Shown in pieces: positions 1-8,089 of a stretch of 64,000 nt of DNA. The position numbers and the translations under genes were made by a program. The DNA comes from Planctomycetia bacterium (lineage in GTDB: Bacteria > Planctomycetota > Phycisphaerae > Phycisphaerales > SM1A02). Under the pieces are notes generated by a model. It was not told the origin of the DNA and searched no databases. It saw nothing but the letters and a program-made list of their open reading frames with translations. The stretch spans positions 24,045-88,044 of the forward strand of contig SXOD01000006.1 in the NCBI GenBank assembly GCA_005776885.1. The letters are read 5' to 3'. The stretch's first letter is position 1; every line of letters starts with the position of its first letter.

Positions 1-648
1 ATCCCGGTCGTCGGGACGCTCTTGGACATCGACGCCGAGCAACTGACGGCCATCGACCCAGAGTTGATTCTGGTGCAGCCACCCATGCAGGGAGCACCTG
101 AGGAGCTGGCGGCGCTGGCCAGGCAGCAGGGCTGGCGCGTGGCCGAGATCCGAATCGATTCATTGGACGATGTCGGTGCTTCGTTTGCGAGCGTGGCCTG
201 CGCGATCGATCCCGGCGGGAACTCCGGGTGCACCGCCAGGGCGGAAGCGCTCGCCGCATCGCTCCGTGCCGCTTGCCTCCCCATCGACGGTGCGGCTTCG
301 CTGGGCCGGGTGGCGCTCCTGGGCAGCGTGTCGGACGCTGGCGCGCTGGCCTTCGGCCGCGGGAGTTTCCCGGGGGACGCGGCCGTGTCGATGGGTGTGA
401 CCCTGGCCGACGCAGGTGCCGCGTACGCGCAACGCTCGCGCGAGGAACTGGCGTTGCTGGCCCCGGACCTCATCGTCGTGATTGGGGGCCCGGAGGAGCG
501 TGCGCGGTGGATGGATGCCCCGGCGGGCGAGTTGGCCCCGGGGTCCCGCCTGCTCGTGGTGGAGGAGCCGAGATTGCTCCAGCCGGGAGCATCGCTCGTC
601 CAGGGCTTGGCCACGCTTCGCAAGGCACTGGAGGGGGCAAGGCAGTGA
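1..648 (+). CDS. ABC transporter substrate-binding protein, metal-chelate/cobalamin type (5' truncated)
   Basis: The reading frame is open from base 1, so the N-terminus and signal peptide lie outside the window. About 215 residues remain. Phrases such as AIDPELILV and LLAPDLIVVIGG are typical of the BtuF/FepB-like periplasmic binding fold, where an aspartate-proline-hydrophobic stretch ends a beta strand. The role is inferred mainly from the two genes that follow directly, a FecCD/BtuC permease (GTGA overlap) and an ATPase, which together make a complete importer for a siderophore, haem or cobalamin. The ligand cannot be told from sequence. An internal TTG at 22 should not be taken as the start. 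Confidence 0.75.
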   Translation: MPVVGTLLDIDAEQLTAIDPELILVQPPMQGAPEELAALARQQGWRVAEIRIDSLDDVGASFASVACAIDPGGNSGCTARAEALAASLRAACLPIDGAASLGRVALLGSVSDAGALAFGRGSFPGDAAVSMGVTLADAGAAYAQRSREELALLAPDLIVVIGGPEERARWMDAPAGELAPGSRLLVVEEPRLLQPGASLVQGLATLRKALEGARQ

Positions 649-1643
649 ACGGGCGACGCATGTTGAAGTTGTTGGCCCTGGTCATCGCGGTCGCCGGACT
701 TCGGCTGGTGGTCGGTCGCTCTGCCGATGGATCATTGACCATCGAGCTGGCACACGGTGCGATCCTGGGGTACAGGCTTTCGGCGCTCCTGACGGCAGCA
801 CTCGCGGGAGCGGCACTGGGACTGGCGGGCCTGTGCATGCAAGTGTTGCTTCGCAATCCGCTGGCGGCACCCAGCGTGCTGGGCGTCACGAGCGGCGCAT
901 CGCTGGGTGTCTCGTTGGCCGCGGTGGCGACCGCCAACGCCTGGGTGGCCGGCTCGGTGGTCCCCGCGTGGCTGAACATGTCCATCGAGGCGGCGGCAGC
1001 AGTGGCCGGGGCGATCGGCGCCCTCAGCCTCGTGTGGGTCATTGCGGTGCGGCGCGGAGGAATCGACCCGATCTCGGTTGTCCTGGCGGGCGTCGTGCTG
1101 GGGGCGGTCCTCGGAGCGGTTGCCATGGGACTCCAATGGGCGCTTCCGCCGCACTCGCGGGCCGACGTGTCGCTCTGGATGATGGGCCGCGTCCCCGAAG
1201 TGCCCTCGTGGCCCGTGGTGATCGTCTCTGCGGTGGCCATCGCCACCTCGCTGTGTGCGGCGTTGGGCTCGAGCGTTGCGATGGATGCCGCTGCGGCGGG
1301 AGAAAACGAGGCACGGTCGATGGGAGTCCCCATGCATTCGCTCCGCATGAGGCTGCTCCTCGCTGCCGGCGTGCTCTCTGGCTGCGCCGTGGCACTGTGT
1401 GGGCCGATCGCCTTCGTCGGATTCGTTGCGCCGCACCTGGCGCGAGGGATGGTTGGCCCCCGGGCACGGCCACTGGTCGTGGCGGCGCCACTCTGCGGCG
1501 TGATCGTGCTCGTCGGCGCCGATGCATGCCGATTGTTGGTCCCCACGACGCAGGGACGCATCCCGATCGGGGTGGTCACGGCCTGCGTCGGCGGCCTCTG
1601 GTTCCTTCGATTCATCCGACGGGGACGCGAGGCATGGACGTGA
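645..1643 (+). CDS. FecCD/BtuC-family ABC transporter permease
   Basis: This 332-residue, very hydrophobic protein has about nine to ten predicted membrane segments, the usual size for one subunit of a type II importer permease (BtuC, FecD, FhuB half). The family signature NPLAAPSVLGVTSGA is at residues 71-85. The cytoplasmic EAA-like coupling region and the conserved GPIAFVGFVAPHLAR stretch, which contacts the ATPase, lie in the C-terminal third. The GTG at 645 overlaps the TGA of the binding protein as GTGA, which indicates translational coupling; ATG 660 is an alternative. It should form a homodimer with the ATPase encoded next, whose start lies inside this gene. Confidence 0.9.
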   Translation: MNGRRMLKLLALVIAVAGLRLVVGRSADGSLTIELAHGAILGYRLSALLTAALAGAALGLAGLCMQVLLRNPLAAPSVLGVTSGASLGVSLAAVATANAWVAGSVVPAWLNMSIEAAAAVAGAIGALSLVWVIAVRRGGIDPISVVLAGVVLGAVLGAVAMGLQWALPPHSRADVSLWMMGRVPEVPSWPVVIVSAVAIATSLCAALGSSVAMDAAAAGENEARSMGVPMHSLRMRLLLAAGVLSGCAVALCGPIAFVGFVAPHLARGMVGPRARPLVVAAPLCGVIVLVGADACRLLVPTTQGRIPIGVVTACVGGLWFLRFIRRGREAWT

Positions 1644-2443
1644 GCGGCGCGTCACTGCGCGTGCAGGATGTCACCGTCGGCTACGACGCTCGAGCCGTCG
1701 CCGGGCCGTGGTCGGCGGAGATCACGCCGGGGGAAATCGTGGCCATCGTCGGAGCCAATGGCGTCGGGAAGAGCACGCTCTTGAAGGTGCTCGCTGGACT
1801 CCTGCGCCCAGTGTGCGGCGTGGTGTCGCTGGGGACTCGATGTGTCCATTCGATGTCGGAGCGGCAGCGCTCGCTCGTCGTGGCCTACGTGGACCAGCAG
1901 CCCAGCATGGCAACTCGCCTCTCGGCTCGGGCCGTCATTGAGTTGGGGACGTGGCGCGGAGGTGCCGGCGTCCCCGATGCCACGTCGCGGGTGCGTGGCG
2001 TCATGGAGGAACTTGGCATCGAGGGGTTCCAGGGCGTGCCATGGCATGAGTTGAGTGAAGGCCAGCGACACCGAGTGGCGGTCGCACGGGCCTTGGTGCA
2101 GTGCACGGAAGGGGTGCTCGCCTTGGATGAGCCATTCGCGGCCCTCGATTCCACCGGGAGCGTGTTGGTGGCACGTGCACTGCGGCGCCGAGCTCACGCC
2201 GGCGTGATCGTTCTGGCGAGCGCCCATGATGCTGGACTGGCTCGGGCCCTCGCCTCGGTCGTGGTGAGGTTGGGGGATGGTCGAGCTCCTGCTGCCGGAT
2301 GCAACGCGCTGGCGATGGGCTCCGCGGAAGTGATGCTTTCGCCCGAAGCGATGACAAGTGCCACTGGTGTGCCGCACTGGGGACTGGGGCAGGTGGACGG
2401 ATCAGGTGGCGTCGGACCCGACTGGGGCCGGGCGCTGGGGTGA
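1634..2443 (+). CDS. ABC transporter ATP-binding protein (siderophore/cobalamin type)
   Basis: This is a 269-residue ABC ATPase. Walker A (GANGVGKST) is at residues 40-48, the Q-loop glutamine near 88, the signature LSEGQ at 140-144 and Walker B VLALDE at 161-166. The signature has E where most families have G (LSGGQ); LSxGE/LSEGQ variants are known in FepC/BtuD relatives. It overlaps the permease by 10 nt and completes the importer. The last 40 or so residues after the ATPase fold are Gly/Pro-rich and look unconserved. The stop codon lies in a tandemly repeated stretch (2437-2484). Confidence 0.9.
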   Translation: MDVSGASLRVQDVTVGYDARAVAGPWSAEITPGEIVAIVGANGVGKSTLLKVLAGLLRPVCGVVSLGTRCVHSMSERQRSLVVAYVDQQPSMATRLSARAVIELGTWRGGAGVPDATSRVRGVMEELGIEGFQGVPWHELSEGQRHRVAVARALVQCTEGVLALDEPFAALDSTGSVLVARALRRRAHAGVIVLASAHDAGLARALASVVVRLGDGRAPAAGCNALAMGSAEVMLSPEAMTSATGVPHWGLGQVDGSGGVGPDWGRALG

Positions 2444-2484
2444 GACGCCGCGTTGAGGCGGCGGGGTGAGCCGGGCTGAGGCGG
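2437..2484 (+). repeat. Degenerate tandem duplication across the ATPase stop codon
   Basis: GGGGTGAG occurs at 2437-2444, containing the ATPase stop TGA, and again at 2463-2470. The linked block GTTGAGGCGG (2452-2461) recurs as GCTGAGGCGG (2475-2484). The two copies make a unit of roughly 23-26 bp that duplicates the stop codon region. It is one of six such boundary duplications in the window. Confidence 0.6.
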
Positions 2485-2504
2485 AAGCGTGTGGCGACAC
2501 GGAG

Positions 2505-2510
2505 TAGCCT
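2505..2510 (+). promoter_or_regulatory. -10 hexamer TAGCCT, leaderless spacing
   Basis: TAGCCT ends 8 nt before ATG 2519. This selects the ATG at 2519 over the in-frame GTG at 2489, which lies upstream of the hexamer. No convincing -35 is seen. Confidence 0.5.
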
Positions 2511-2518
2511 TGGAGTCG

Positions 2519-3034
2519 ATGGACTCGATCGGCCTGCTCTTGGCTTCTGACACCGAGTTCGCGGAGGTGTTGAAGGCGATCGGCCGTGCCCTGTCGTGGG
2601 TTGCTGGCAATCTCCCTGTTTGTCTCGTCGTGCTGACCGTCGCGGGGCCGTTGTTCGCGCGATTGGTGAAGGGGTTCAAGGCGACGCAGGCGCAGGCGGG
2701 GAAGGATCGACTGGCGGAATGGTTGGTGACGCAGGTTCAGGCTCGCGCACCCAAGCGAGTGCCGGGAGTCACGGCGGGGCCGCCAGTGGCGCCGCCGACA
2801 TCGATGCCACCAACTGTTCCCCGGAATCCGAGGCCTTCCCCTGCGCAAAGGGGCGGGACTCGAACGGAGGGCCGCCAGGAGGGGCGCTCCGCGGGCGTTT
2901 CAAACGTGCGCGGTGCACCGCGTCCAAGTGGATCGAACGAGCGGCCGACCAAGAGGGTGGATCGAGTTCGGGGACTTCGCAGGGCAATCGTGCTCGGCGA
3001 GGCGCTCAGTCAACCGCGTTGGTCACGTCTTTGA
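2519..3034 (+). CDS. Hypothetical single-pass membrane protein
   Basis: I do not recognise this 171-residue protein. It has one hydrophobic segment at about residues 22-45 (rich in A, V, L), followed by a basic stretch and then a long low-complexity tail rich in Pro, Arg, Ser and Gly, probably disordered and cytoplasmic. Start ATG 2519 is chosen because a TAGCCT hexamer ends 8 nt upstream and because the preceding GTG would lie before that promoter. It stands alone between the importer and accB. The Pro/Arg-rich second half has base composition like its neighbours, but it is the least constrained part and could be over-predicted. Confidence 0.55.
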   Translation: MDSIGLLLASDTEFAEVLKAIGRALSWVAGNLPVCLVVLTVAGPLFARLVKGFKATQAQAGKDRLAEWLVTQVQARAPKRVPGVTAGPPVAPPTSMPPTVPRNPRPSPAQRGGTRTEGRQEGRSAGVSNVRGAPRPSGSNERPTKRVDRVRGLRRAIVLGEALSQPRWSRL

Positions 3035-3078
3035 TGCTGTTTCAATCGGGGTCGAACGATGGTCGATTGTTCGTGAAC

Positions 3079-3107
3079 TTGCGCGATAACAGGACAAGTC
3101 GTAGCCT
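3079..3107 (+). promoter_or_regulatory. Promoter of accB-accC (TTGCGC, 17 nt, TAGCCT)
   Basis: TTGCGC at 3079-3084 is followed after exactly 17 nt by TAGCCT at 3102-3107, and ATG 3114 comes 6 nt later. Both elements have sigma-70 form, and the mRNA would start at or within a base or two of the accB start codon. Confidence 0.7.
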
Positions 3108-3113
3108 CCCGGG

Positions 3114-3632
3114 ATGATCGACATCCGAAAGTTGAAGGAGCTGGTGAAGCTGATGGTCGAGAACGACCTCAGCGAGATGGACCTGCGCGATGCGGATGAA
3201 ACCGTGGCCTTGAAGCGGCCTGGGGTTTCGCAGCCTGTCGTCAGTTACTCCGCCGGCGGGGCAGCTCCACAGGTGATTCATGTTCCGGCGCCGGCCGTCC
3301 TGTCCACGCCCGGAGGCGCACCCGCCGTTCACGCGCCCGCCCCAGTCCCGGCACCGGCGCAAGGTGCCGTCGCGGCTCCGGCTGCTGCCAAGCTCCCGGC
3401 GATCGAGAGTCCGATGGTGGGCACCTTTTACAGCGGCCCGGGACCAGGCAAGCCGAACTTCGTGGCGGCGGGGCAGAAGGTCACGGCCGAGACGACCGTG
3501 TGCCTCATCGAAGCGATGAAGATCTTCAACGAGATCAAGGCCGAGCAGGCTGGCACCATTGTCGAGGTCCTCGTCGAGAACGGCAAGGCCGTCGAGTTTG
3601 GACAGCGACTTTTCACCATCCAACCCGACTGA
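3114..3632 (+). CDS. accB: Biotin carboxyl carrier protein of acetyl-CoA carboxylase
   Basis: AccB carries the biotin that shuttles CO2 between biotin carboxylase and carboxyltransferase in the first step of fatty-acid synthesis. The protein has 172 residues. It has an N-terminal helical segment (1-40), a Pro/Ala-rich flexible linker (about 50-95) and a C-terminal biotinyl domain (about 97-172). The biotin-accepting lysine is K136 in EAMKI, and the thumb region ([14 protein letters not shown]) typical of the AccB branch is present. Biotin carboxylase follows 22 nt downstream, the classic accBC pair. accD is far away at 51318. accA is not in the window. Confidence 0.97.
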   Translation: MIDIRKLKELVKLMVENDLSEMDLRDADETVALKRPGVSQPVVSYSAGGAAPQVIHVPAPAVLSTPGGAPAVHAPAPVPAPAQGAVAAPAAAKLPAIESPMVGTFYSGPGPGKPNFVAAGQKVTAETTVCLIEAMKIFNEIKAEQAGTIVEVLVENGKAVEFGQRLFTIQPD

Positions 3633-3654
3633 GTCGGTGCGACGGTCAACATCC

Positions 3655-5010
3655 ATGTTCAAGCGCCTCCTGATCGCCAACCGTGGCGAAATCGCCCTCC
3701 GAATCATCCGAGCGTGCCGCGAGCTGGACATCGCGCCGGTGTGCGTCTACTCGCAAGCCGACGCTGGAGCCCCATGGCTTGAGCAAGCCGACCAGTCGCT
3801 CTGCATCGGCCCAGGGCCGAGCAAGGACTCGTACTTGCGCATCGACCGCATCATCGCGGCGGCGGAAGTCGGTCGCGCCGACGCCATCCACCCGGGCTAT
3901 GGGTTCCTTTCGGAGAACTCCCATTTCGCCGAAGTCTGCCGCGACAGCGGTTTCGAGTTCGTCGGCCCAAGCCCGGAGGCGATGCATCTCTTGGGAGACA
4001 AGGTCAATTGCAAGCGGCTGGCCAGGCAGGCCGGGACGCCCGTGTTTCCCGGCACCGACGGCGGCATCGAGGACATCGAGGAAGCAGTCAAGGTCGCGGC
4101 CGAGATCGGCTACCCGGTCATCGTGAAGGCCGCCGGCGGCGGCGGCGGCCGAGGCATGCGGATCGCACGCGACGAGACCGGCCTGCGGGAGGGGATCGAG
4201 GCCGCGCGACAGGAGGCGGCGGCTGCGTTCGGCAACCCCATGGTGTATGTCGAGAAGTATCTGGAGCATGCGCGGCACTTCGAGGTGCAGGTGATCGGCG
4301 ACAAGCATGGCCATGCCGTCCACCTCTTCGAGCGAGATTGCTCCAGCCAGCGTCGCCACCAGAAGTTGATCGAGGAAGCCCCGGCGCCTGGCGTCGATCA
4401 CGCGAAGCGCCTCAAGGTGTGCGAGGCCAGCGCGGAGCTGATTCGCCAGGCCAAGTATGCGGGCGCCGCAACCTGCGAGTTCCTCATGGACCGCGACCAG
4501 AACTTCTACATGCTGGAAGTGAACACGCGCGTCCAGGTGGAGCACCCGATCAGCGAGGCGATCACGGGCATCGACATCGTCAAGACTGGCATCCGCGTGG
4601 CGGCCGGCGAGCCGCTGCCGATGAAGCAGTCTGACATCTCGATCAATGGTCACGCGATCGAGCTGCGAGTGAACGCCGAGGACCCCGCACGAAACTTCAT
4701 GCCGCAGGCTGGGCTCATCGAGACATTCGTGCCGCCGGGTGGCATGGGGATTCGAGTGGATACGCACGCCCGTGCCGGCTATCGCATTCCGGCCAACTAT
4801 GACTCCATGATCGGGAAGCTCATCGTGCATGCGCCCGATCGTGAGACCTGCATCAAGCGGTGCTTGCAGGCGCTGCGCGAATTCAAGATCGGCCCCATGC
4901 GGTCGACTCTGCCTCTCTATGAACGACTCCTGCAAGAGGCTCCGTTCGTGGAAGCGACCCATGACATCAAATGGGTCGAGCGACTCCAGGACGCCGACAG
5001 GAAGAAGTGA
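3655..5010 (+). CDS. accC: Acetyl-CoA carboxylase biotin carboxylase subunit
   Basis: AccC carboxylates the biotin on AccB using ATP and bicarbonate. The 451-residue length matches the bacterial enzyme. It opens with the family's MFKRLLIANRGEIALR. The ATP-grasp glycine-rich loop KAAGGGGGRGMR begins at K158, and the EVNTRVQVEHP active-site strand is near residues 284-294. An upstream in-frame start at 3559 would add 32 residues read from the accB coding region and is rejected. No separate promoter is visible in the 22-nt gap, so it is cotranscribed with accB. Confidence 0.97.
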   Translation: MFKRLLIANRGEIALRIIRACRELDIAPVCVYSQADAGAPWLEQADQSLCIGPGPSKDSYLRIDRIIAAAEVGRADAIHPGYGFLSENSHFAEVCRDSGFEFVGPSPEAMHLLGDKVNCKRLARQAGTPVFPGTDGGIEDIEEAVKVAAEIGYPVIVKAAGGGGGRGMRIARDETGLREGIEAARQEAAAAFGNPMVYVEKYLEHARHFEVQVIGDKHGHAVHLFERDCSSQRRHQKLIEEAPAPGVDHAKRLKVCEASAELIRQAKYAGAATCEFLMDRDQNFYMLEVNTRVQVEHPISEAITGIDIVKTGIRVAAGEPLPMKQSDISINGHAIELRVNAEDPARNFMPQAGLIETFVPPGGMGIRVDTHARAGYRIPANYDSMIGKLIVHAPDRETCIKRCLQALREFKIGPMRSTLPLYERLLQEAPFVEATHDIKWVERLQDADRKK

Positions 5011-5065
5011 GCCCTCCGGTGCGAGAGCATGTTTCCTTTCGTATCTGCGAATCAGTCTCAATGAC

Positions 5066-5094
5066 TTGACACAGACAGAAGGCGGGGCTATCTT
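5066..5094 (+). promoter_or_regulatory. Sigma-70 promoter (TTGACA, 17 nt, TATCTT)
   Basis: A consensus -35 TTGACA at 5066-5071 is spaced 17 nt from TATCTT at 5089-5094. Transcription would start near 5101, giving a leader of about 90 nt before ATG 5191. This is a long leader for this window, where most first genes have almost none. The 5011-5190 gap otherwise shows nothing. Confidence 0.7.
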
Positions 5095-5190
5095 TCCTTG
5101 CTCGTTCTCCGGGGTTTCAAGGGCAGGGAAGGGCGCAAGTTGCGTTGGGTATTCAACTTGCGATCAGTCACCCACCTCGGCCTCAATCCC

Positions 5191-5703
5191 ATGAACTGTT
5201 TGTCTCGGTCCCTCTCGTGCGCTGCTTTCGGTGCACTGTCAGTCGCTACGGTTGCCTCTGCCGGTTTCGATACCTCTGTCGAGTCGTACCACTTGGTGAT
5301 GAATCTCACCGTTCAGTACGTCGGACCAGTGGTGATCGACGCGGATCTCACGCAGCAAGAGTCGAGTTACGCCGCCCTCGGCACCTCGACGGCGACCGCC
5401 TTCGGCTCGACCGGCGCATTCGCTGGTTCGTTCGACTACATCGACGGCGGATTCCTGCTCAGCGGGACATCAAACTTCCCCTTCGGGCCCGGCGTGACGA
5501 TGTCGTTTGACACGAACATCGACATGGTCTTCACCTCCGAGACCGGCGGCGACGCCGTCGGCACGCTCTACGGATTTGACCCCTTTGCGCAACAGTGGGT
5601 GACCGCGGCCGCGTCCGGCACCTTCACGATGGTCCCGGTGCCCGCGCCCGGCGCGCTCGCGCTGCTCGGGCTGGGTGGGCTGGTCGGTAGGCGGCGCCGC
5701 TGA
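5191..5703 (+). CDS. PEP-CTERM-like secreted protein
   Basis: This 170-residue protein has an N-terminal signal peptide (about residues 1-24, ending near VASAGF), a middle region rich in Thr, Ser, Gly and Phe that resembles a beta-sandwich, and a C-terminal sorting signal. The signal is the VPAPGAL motif, a short hydrophobic helix (ALLGLGGLVG) and a final RRRR. It is the planctomycete form of a PEP-CTERM tripartite tail, normally cut and anchored by an exosortase at the cell envelope. No exosortase gene is in the window. Start ATG 5191 is chosen because it opens directly on the signal peptide; the upstream TTG at 5098 would add a non-secretory extension. The function of the mature part is unknown. 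Confidence 0.8.
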   Translation: MNCLSRSLSCAAFGALSVATVASAGFDTSVESYHLVMNLTVQYVGPVVIDADLTQQESSYAALGTSTATAFGSTGAFAGSFDYIDGGFLLSGTSNFPFGPGVTMSFDTNIDMVFTSETGGDAVGTLYGFDPFAQQWVTAAASGTFTMVPVPAPGALALLGLGGLVGRRRR

Positions 5704-5717
5704 CCGAAGCCGCCGCT

Positions 5718-5764
5718 GGTTTTTGCTAAACCGTTACTTCAGAAGTAACGGTTTGGCAAAAACC
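5718..5764. terminator. Long bidirectional hairpin terminator between convergent genes
   Basis: Arms 5718-5740 and 5742-5764 are inverted repeats of 23 nt, with a single G-T wobble (5727/5755). A run of five or more T/A at both bases of the stem gives U-tracts in both directions. It terminates the PEP-CTERM-like gene on the plus strand. It also overlaps the last codons and TAA stop (5734-5736) of the minus-strand epimerase gene, so its stem is partly coding. Confidence 0.85.
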
Positions 5765-7035
5765 CCGGGGGAGTTTGTGGCCCCCGCGTGCTTGTTCAAG
5801 AGCGCGGCTCGGTCCGGGAGGCCCCTGATCGCTTGCGCGATGCGTTCCGCGGCACGCCCATCCCCGTATGGGTGATTGCTGGGCCACCGGTCGCGCGGCT
5901 GCGGTGACCAGCCAACCGTGACCGCTGCTTCGATCGCGAGCGCAATCTCGAGGGCAGTTGGAGTGCCAAACGGAACTTGCGCCGATGCGCCAGTGACCCA
6001 CTGTGTGCTCGGTGACAGTTCGCGGCCTCGCTGCCGCTCGCCGACCAGGACGCTTGGCAGTCCGGCGGCCGGTGCCTCCATGACGATGCTGCTGGAGTTT
6101 CCCACGATGGCTACCGTTCGAGGGGAGTCCAGCAGGGCGAACCACCACTCGGCCGGTAGTTGCGTCACGAGTCGGGCGATCGGGGAAGCGGTCGATGACC
6201 GTCGAAGGCACCACGCTTCGCAGTGGCGCCGCACCGTGCGACCGCCATCGTCGGCGTTGGGAAATGCAAAGAGCACCTGCGCAGACCGCAGCGGACCAGC
6301 CTGGTCCAACATGGTGAGCGCCGCGAGGATGGCGACCGCATCAGCATCGGGTTCGTCGGCAAGCGTGGTCGGATGGACGGCCACGAGCAGGAGCGGATGG
6401 CTCGGTGCGAGTCCGGTGGGGATGAGCACCTCGGTCAACGGGGGCAACGTCGCATGGCGAAGGTGGTCCAGGCTCGCCGCGCCAACCTGGTGCACTCGCC
6501 AGGGCTCCTCGCCCATCGCGATGACGCGAAGCCGCGCGGCCTCCGTGGTCACCAGATGCACATGACTCATGGCCGTGAGGGCGTTGCGGACGGCGTTGTC
6601 GATCGCCCCTTCGCTCAACTCACCGCCTTCGATGTGGATGATGGGGATCCGCATCGCGAGCGCGGCGGTGGCGGGCGCCAGCATCTCGACTCGGTCAGCG
6701 ATGACCAGCAGCAGGTCCGGTGGCGCCAGTGCCAGCGCCTCTGCGAAGTCGCGTGTCAGCGACCCGACCGCAGCGGCCATCTGCGCTGGAGTGTCGATTC
6801 CCAGTGGCTCTCCGACATCAAGGACCTCAAATCCTTCCTCGCGCAGCCGTGCGGCGGCCGAGCCGTATTCCTCGGACAACGCGGCACCGCACGCCATGAT
6901 GGTGAGTCGGAGGCTGGGTTCGGCCCGCAGTGCCCGCAACGGCCAGATCAAGTGCGCCAGGTCGGCACGGCTGCTGGTGACCACGACGAGGTGGCGGGGA
7001 GGCGCGGTCGTGCGCGAGCTCGCGCGTGCGCCCAT
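5734..7035 (-). CDS. UDP-N-acetylglucosamine 2-epimerase family protein (NeuC/WecB-like)
   Basis: This family interconverts or hydrolyses UDP-GlcNAc at C2, feeding N-acetylmannosamine into sialic/legionaminic acid or enterobacterial-antigen type glycans. The protein has 433 residues. Residues 112-119 (IADRVEML) correspond to the family's GDRFEML. Residues 134-139 (HIEGGE), the following SEGAIDNAVRN and the MSHVHLVTTE stretch are close to NeuC. A C-terminal GNSSSIVMEAPAAGLP loop binds nucleotide. The first residue of the GDR motif is Ala rather than Gly. Start ATG 7035 overlaps the stop of a 34-residue gene as TGATG. No other sialic-acid genes adjoin it. The C-terminal codons lie inside a terminator stem. 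Confidence 0.85.
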   Translation of the reverse strand: MGARASSRTTAPPRHLVVVTSSRADLAHLIWPLRALRAEPSLRLTIMACGAALSEEYGSAAARLREEGFEVLDVGEPLGIDTPAQMAAAVGSLTRDFAEALALAPPDLLLVIADRVEMLAPATAALAMRIPIIHIEGGELSEGAIDNAVRNALTAMSHVHLVTTEAARLRVIAMGEEPWRVHQVGAASLDHLRHATLPPLTEVLIPTGLAPSHPLLLVAVHPTTLADEPDADAVAILAALTMLDQAGPLRSAQVLFAFPNADDGGRTVRRHCEAWCLRRSSTASPIARLVTQLPAEWWFALLDSPRTVAIVGNSSSIVMEAPAAGLPSVLVGERQRGRELSPSTQWVTGASAQVPFGTPTALEIALAIEAAVTVGWSPQPRDRWPSNHPYGDGRAAERIAQAIRGLPDRAALLNKHAGATNSPGVFAKPLLLK

Positions 7036-7139
7036 CAATCCGAGCTCTCACGACGCGCCGCCAGCGCCACGAACACAAGCACCGCGCACGCGAGCGAGGC
7101 GGGGATCCACAGCCATGTCTTCGGGGGTCGGTCGTTCAT
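7035..7139 (-). CDS. 34-residue membrane peptide, coupled to the epimerase gene
   Basis: This very short frame starts at ATG 7139 and reads MNDRPPKTWLWIP, then a hydrophobic run of about 16 residues (SLACAVLVFVALAA) and a charged tail RRESSD. Its TGA shares one base with the ATG of the epimerase gene (TGATG), the coupling seen throughout this window, and this is the main reason to believe it. It could be a membrane anchor or a leader peptide that sets epimerase translation. No TA-N3-T hexamer is found at leaderless distance. I do not recognise the family. Confidence 0.45.
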   Translation of the reverse strand: MNDRPPKTWLWIPASLACAVLVFVALAARRESSD

Positions 7140-7207
7140 GCCATGCGGGTCGATGGTGGACCGGGCTGGAGCTCGCCACACCGCGGCGTCACCGGGCCTG
7201 AGCGTAC

Positions 7208-7213
7208 TACGAT
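7208..7213 (+). promoter_or_regulatory. -10 hexamer TACGAT, leaderless spacing
   Basis: TACGAT ends 6 nt before ATG 7220 and fixes that start. Confidence 0.55.
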
Positions 7214-7219
7214 CGCCCC

Positions 7220-8089
7220 ATGGCGCTCTTCAGTCGATGGGCCGACTGGTACGACGACCTCTATCAGGCTTCCGGGAGGGACCCCGCGGACGATGTGCGC
7301 GCGATCGAGTCCACTCTCCAATCCAGCCCGACGGTCGGCCCGGATGTCCGGCATCGACTCCACCATCGCCAGCTCAGGATCCTGGACATCGGGTGCGGCA
7401 CTGGCCGGCATGCTGATGCGCTGGCTGCGCTCGGGCCATACACGGGGATCGATCCGTCTCCGGAAATGCTCGCTGTGGCGAGGCGAACGCACGCTCGGGC
7501 CCGATTCCTGGAGGGCACTGCCGCCGGGGCGCCGCGGCTCTTCCGGCCTGGCCATCGATTCGATGTCGTGGTGATGCTGTTTGGGGTGGCTGCCTATGCG
7601 GACTCGATTGTCCAGGCAGGGGCCTGGCTTCGGTCGGCATCGTCCTGCCTGGCACCGGGCGGCGCGCTCTTCGTCGGGGTCGAGGTCACGCGCGAGACCT
7701 TGCAAGCAGCGCAGCCGCGCAGCGTGGTGCTTCGCCGGGGCCACGCAGTCCTGACCCGCACGAGCGGGGCAATCGCCTCCGGGAGCCACCTCGAATGCAC
7801 CTTCCAGTTTCTCCTGCAAGTCGGCACGGCCCAAGAGTGCACATGCGGGGAACGCTGGACCGAGTGCCACCCGCACGTGCTGGCATCGCACAGTGAATGG
7901 AGCGCGGCCATTTCCGACGCGCTTGCGGCCGAGTCCGGGAGCAGTTCCCTGCCCCCGCGCACGGGCCATCTGTCGGTGGCGAGTGGACCCTGGGGTGAGA
8001 TTGTGCCCATCCACGTTTCTCGTCCCCCCGAACACTGCCTACGATCGCCAGAACCATGCACCCCGAGTCAAGCCGTCGCACCTTCCTGA
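7220..8089 (+). CDS. Class I SAM-dependent methyltransferase
   Basis: The protein has 289 residues with a Rossmann-type methyltransferase core. The N-terminal ADWYDDLY motif is common in UbiE/SAM methyltransferases. Motif I ILDIGCGTG is at residues 54-62, the acidic D in TGIDPSPEM follows, and FDVVVMLFGVAAY matches motif post-II/IV. The substrate is unknown. The last 12 codons overlap the start of the following oxidoreductase gene by 34 nt and contain that gene's -10 hexamer, so the extreme C-terminus is probably unconstrained. The start is supported by TACGAT 6 nt upstream. Confidence 0.85.
   Translation: MALFSRWADWYDDLYQASGRDPADDVRAIESTLQSSPTVGPDVRHRLHHRQLRILDIGCGTGRHADALAALGPYTGIDPSPEMLAVARRTHARARFLEGTAAGAPRLFRPGHRFDVVVMLFGVAAYADSIVQAGAWLRSASSCLAPGGALFVGVEVTRETLQAAQPRSVVLRRGHAVLTRTSGAIASGSHLECTFQFLLQVGTAQECTCGERWTECHPHVLASHSEWSAAISDALAAESGSSSLPPRTGHLSVASGPWGEIVPIHVSRPPEHCLRSPEPCTPSQAVAPS
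8040..8045 (+). promoter_or_regulatory. -10 hexamer TACGAT inside the methyltransferase gene
   Basis: TACGAT ends 10 nt before ATG 8056 of the oxidoreductase gene, giving it its own start site independent of the methyltransferase. Confidence 0.45.

Noticed and set aside
1..644. Possible cobalamin riboswitch controlling the ABC importer
   Set aside because: The window starts inside the first gene, so the upstream region is not visible and no claim can be made.
3646..5061. A 471-codon minus-strand frame across accC
   Set aside because: Shadow of accC; no motif and no start signal.
5191..5703. An exosortase system paired with the PEP-CTERM-like protein
   Set aside because: No exosortase-like eight-helix protein with Cys/Arg/His motif is encoded in the window; the sorting signal alone is reported.
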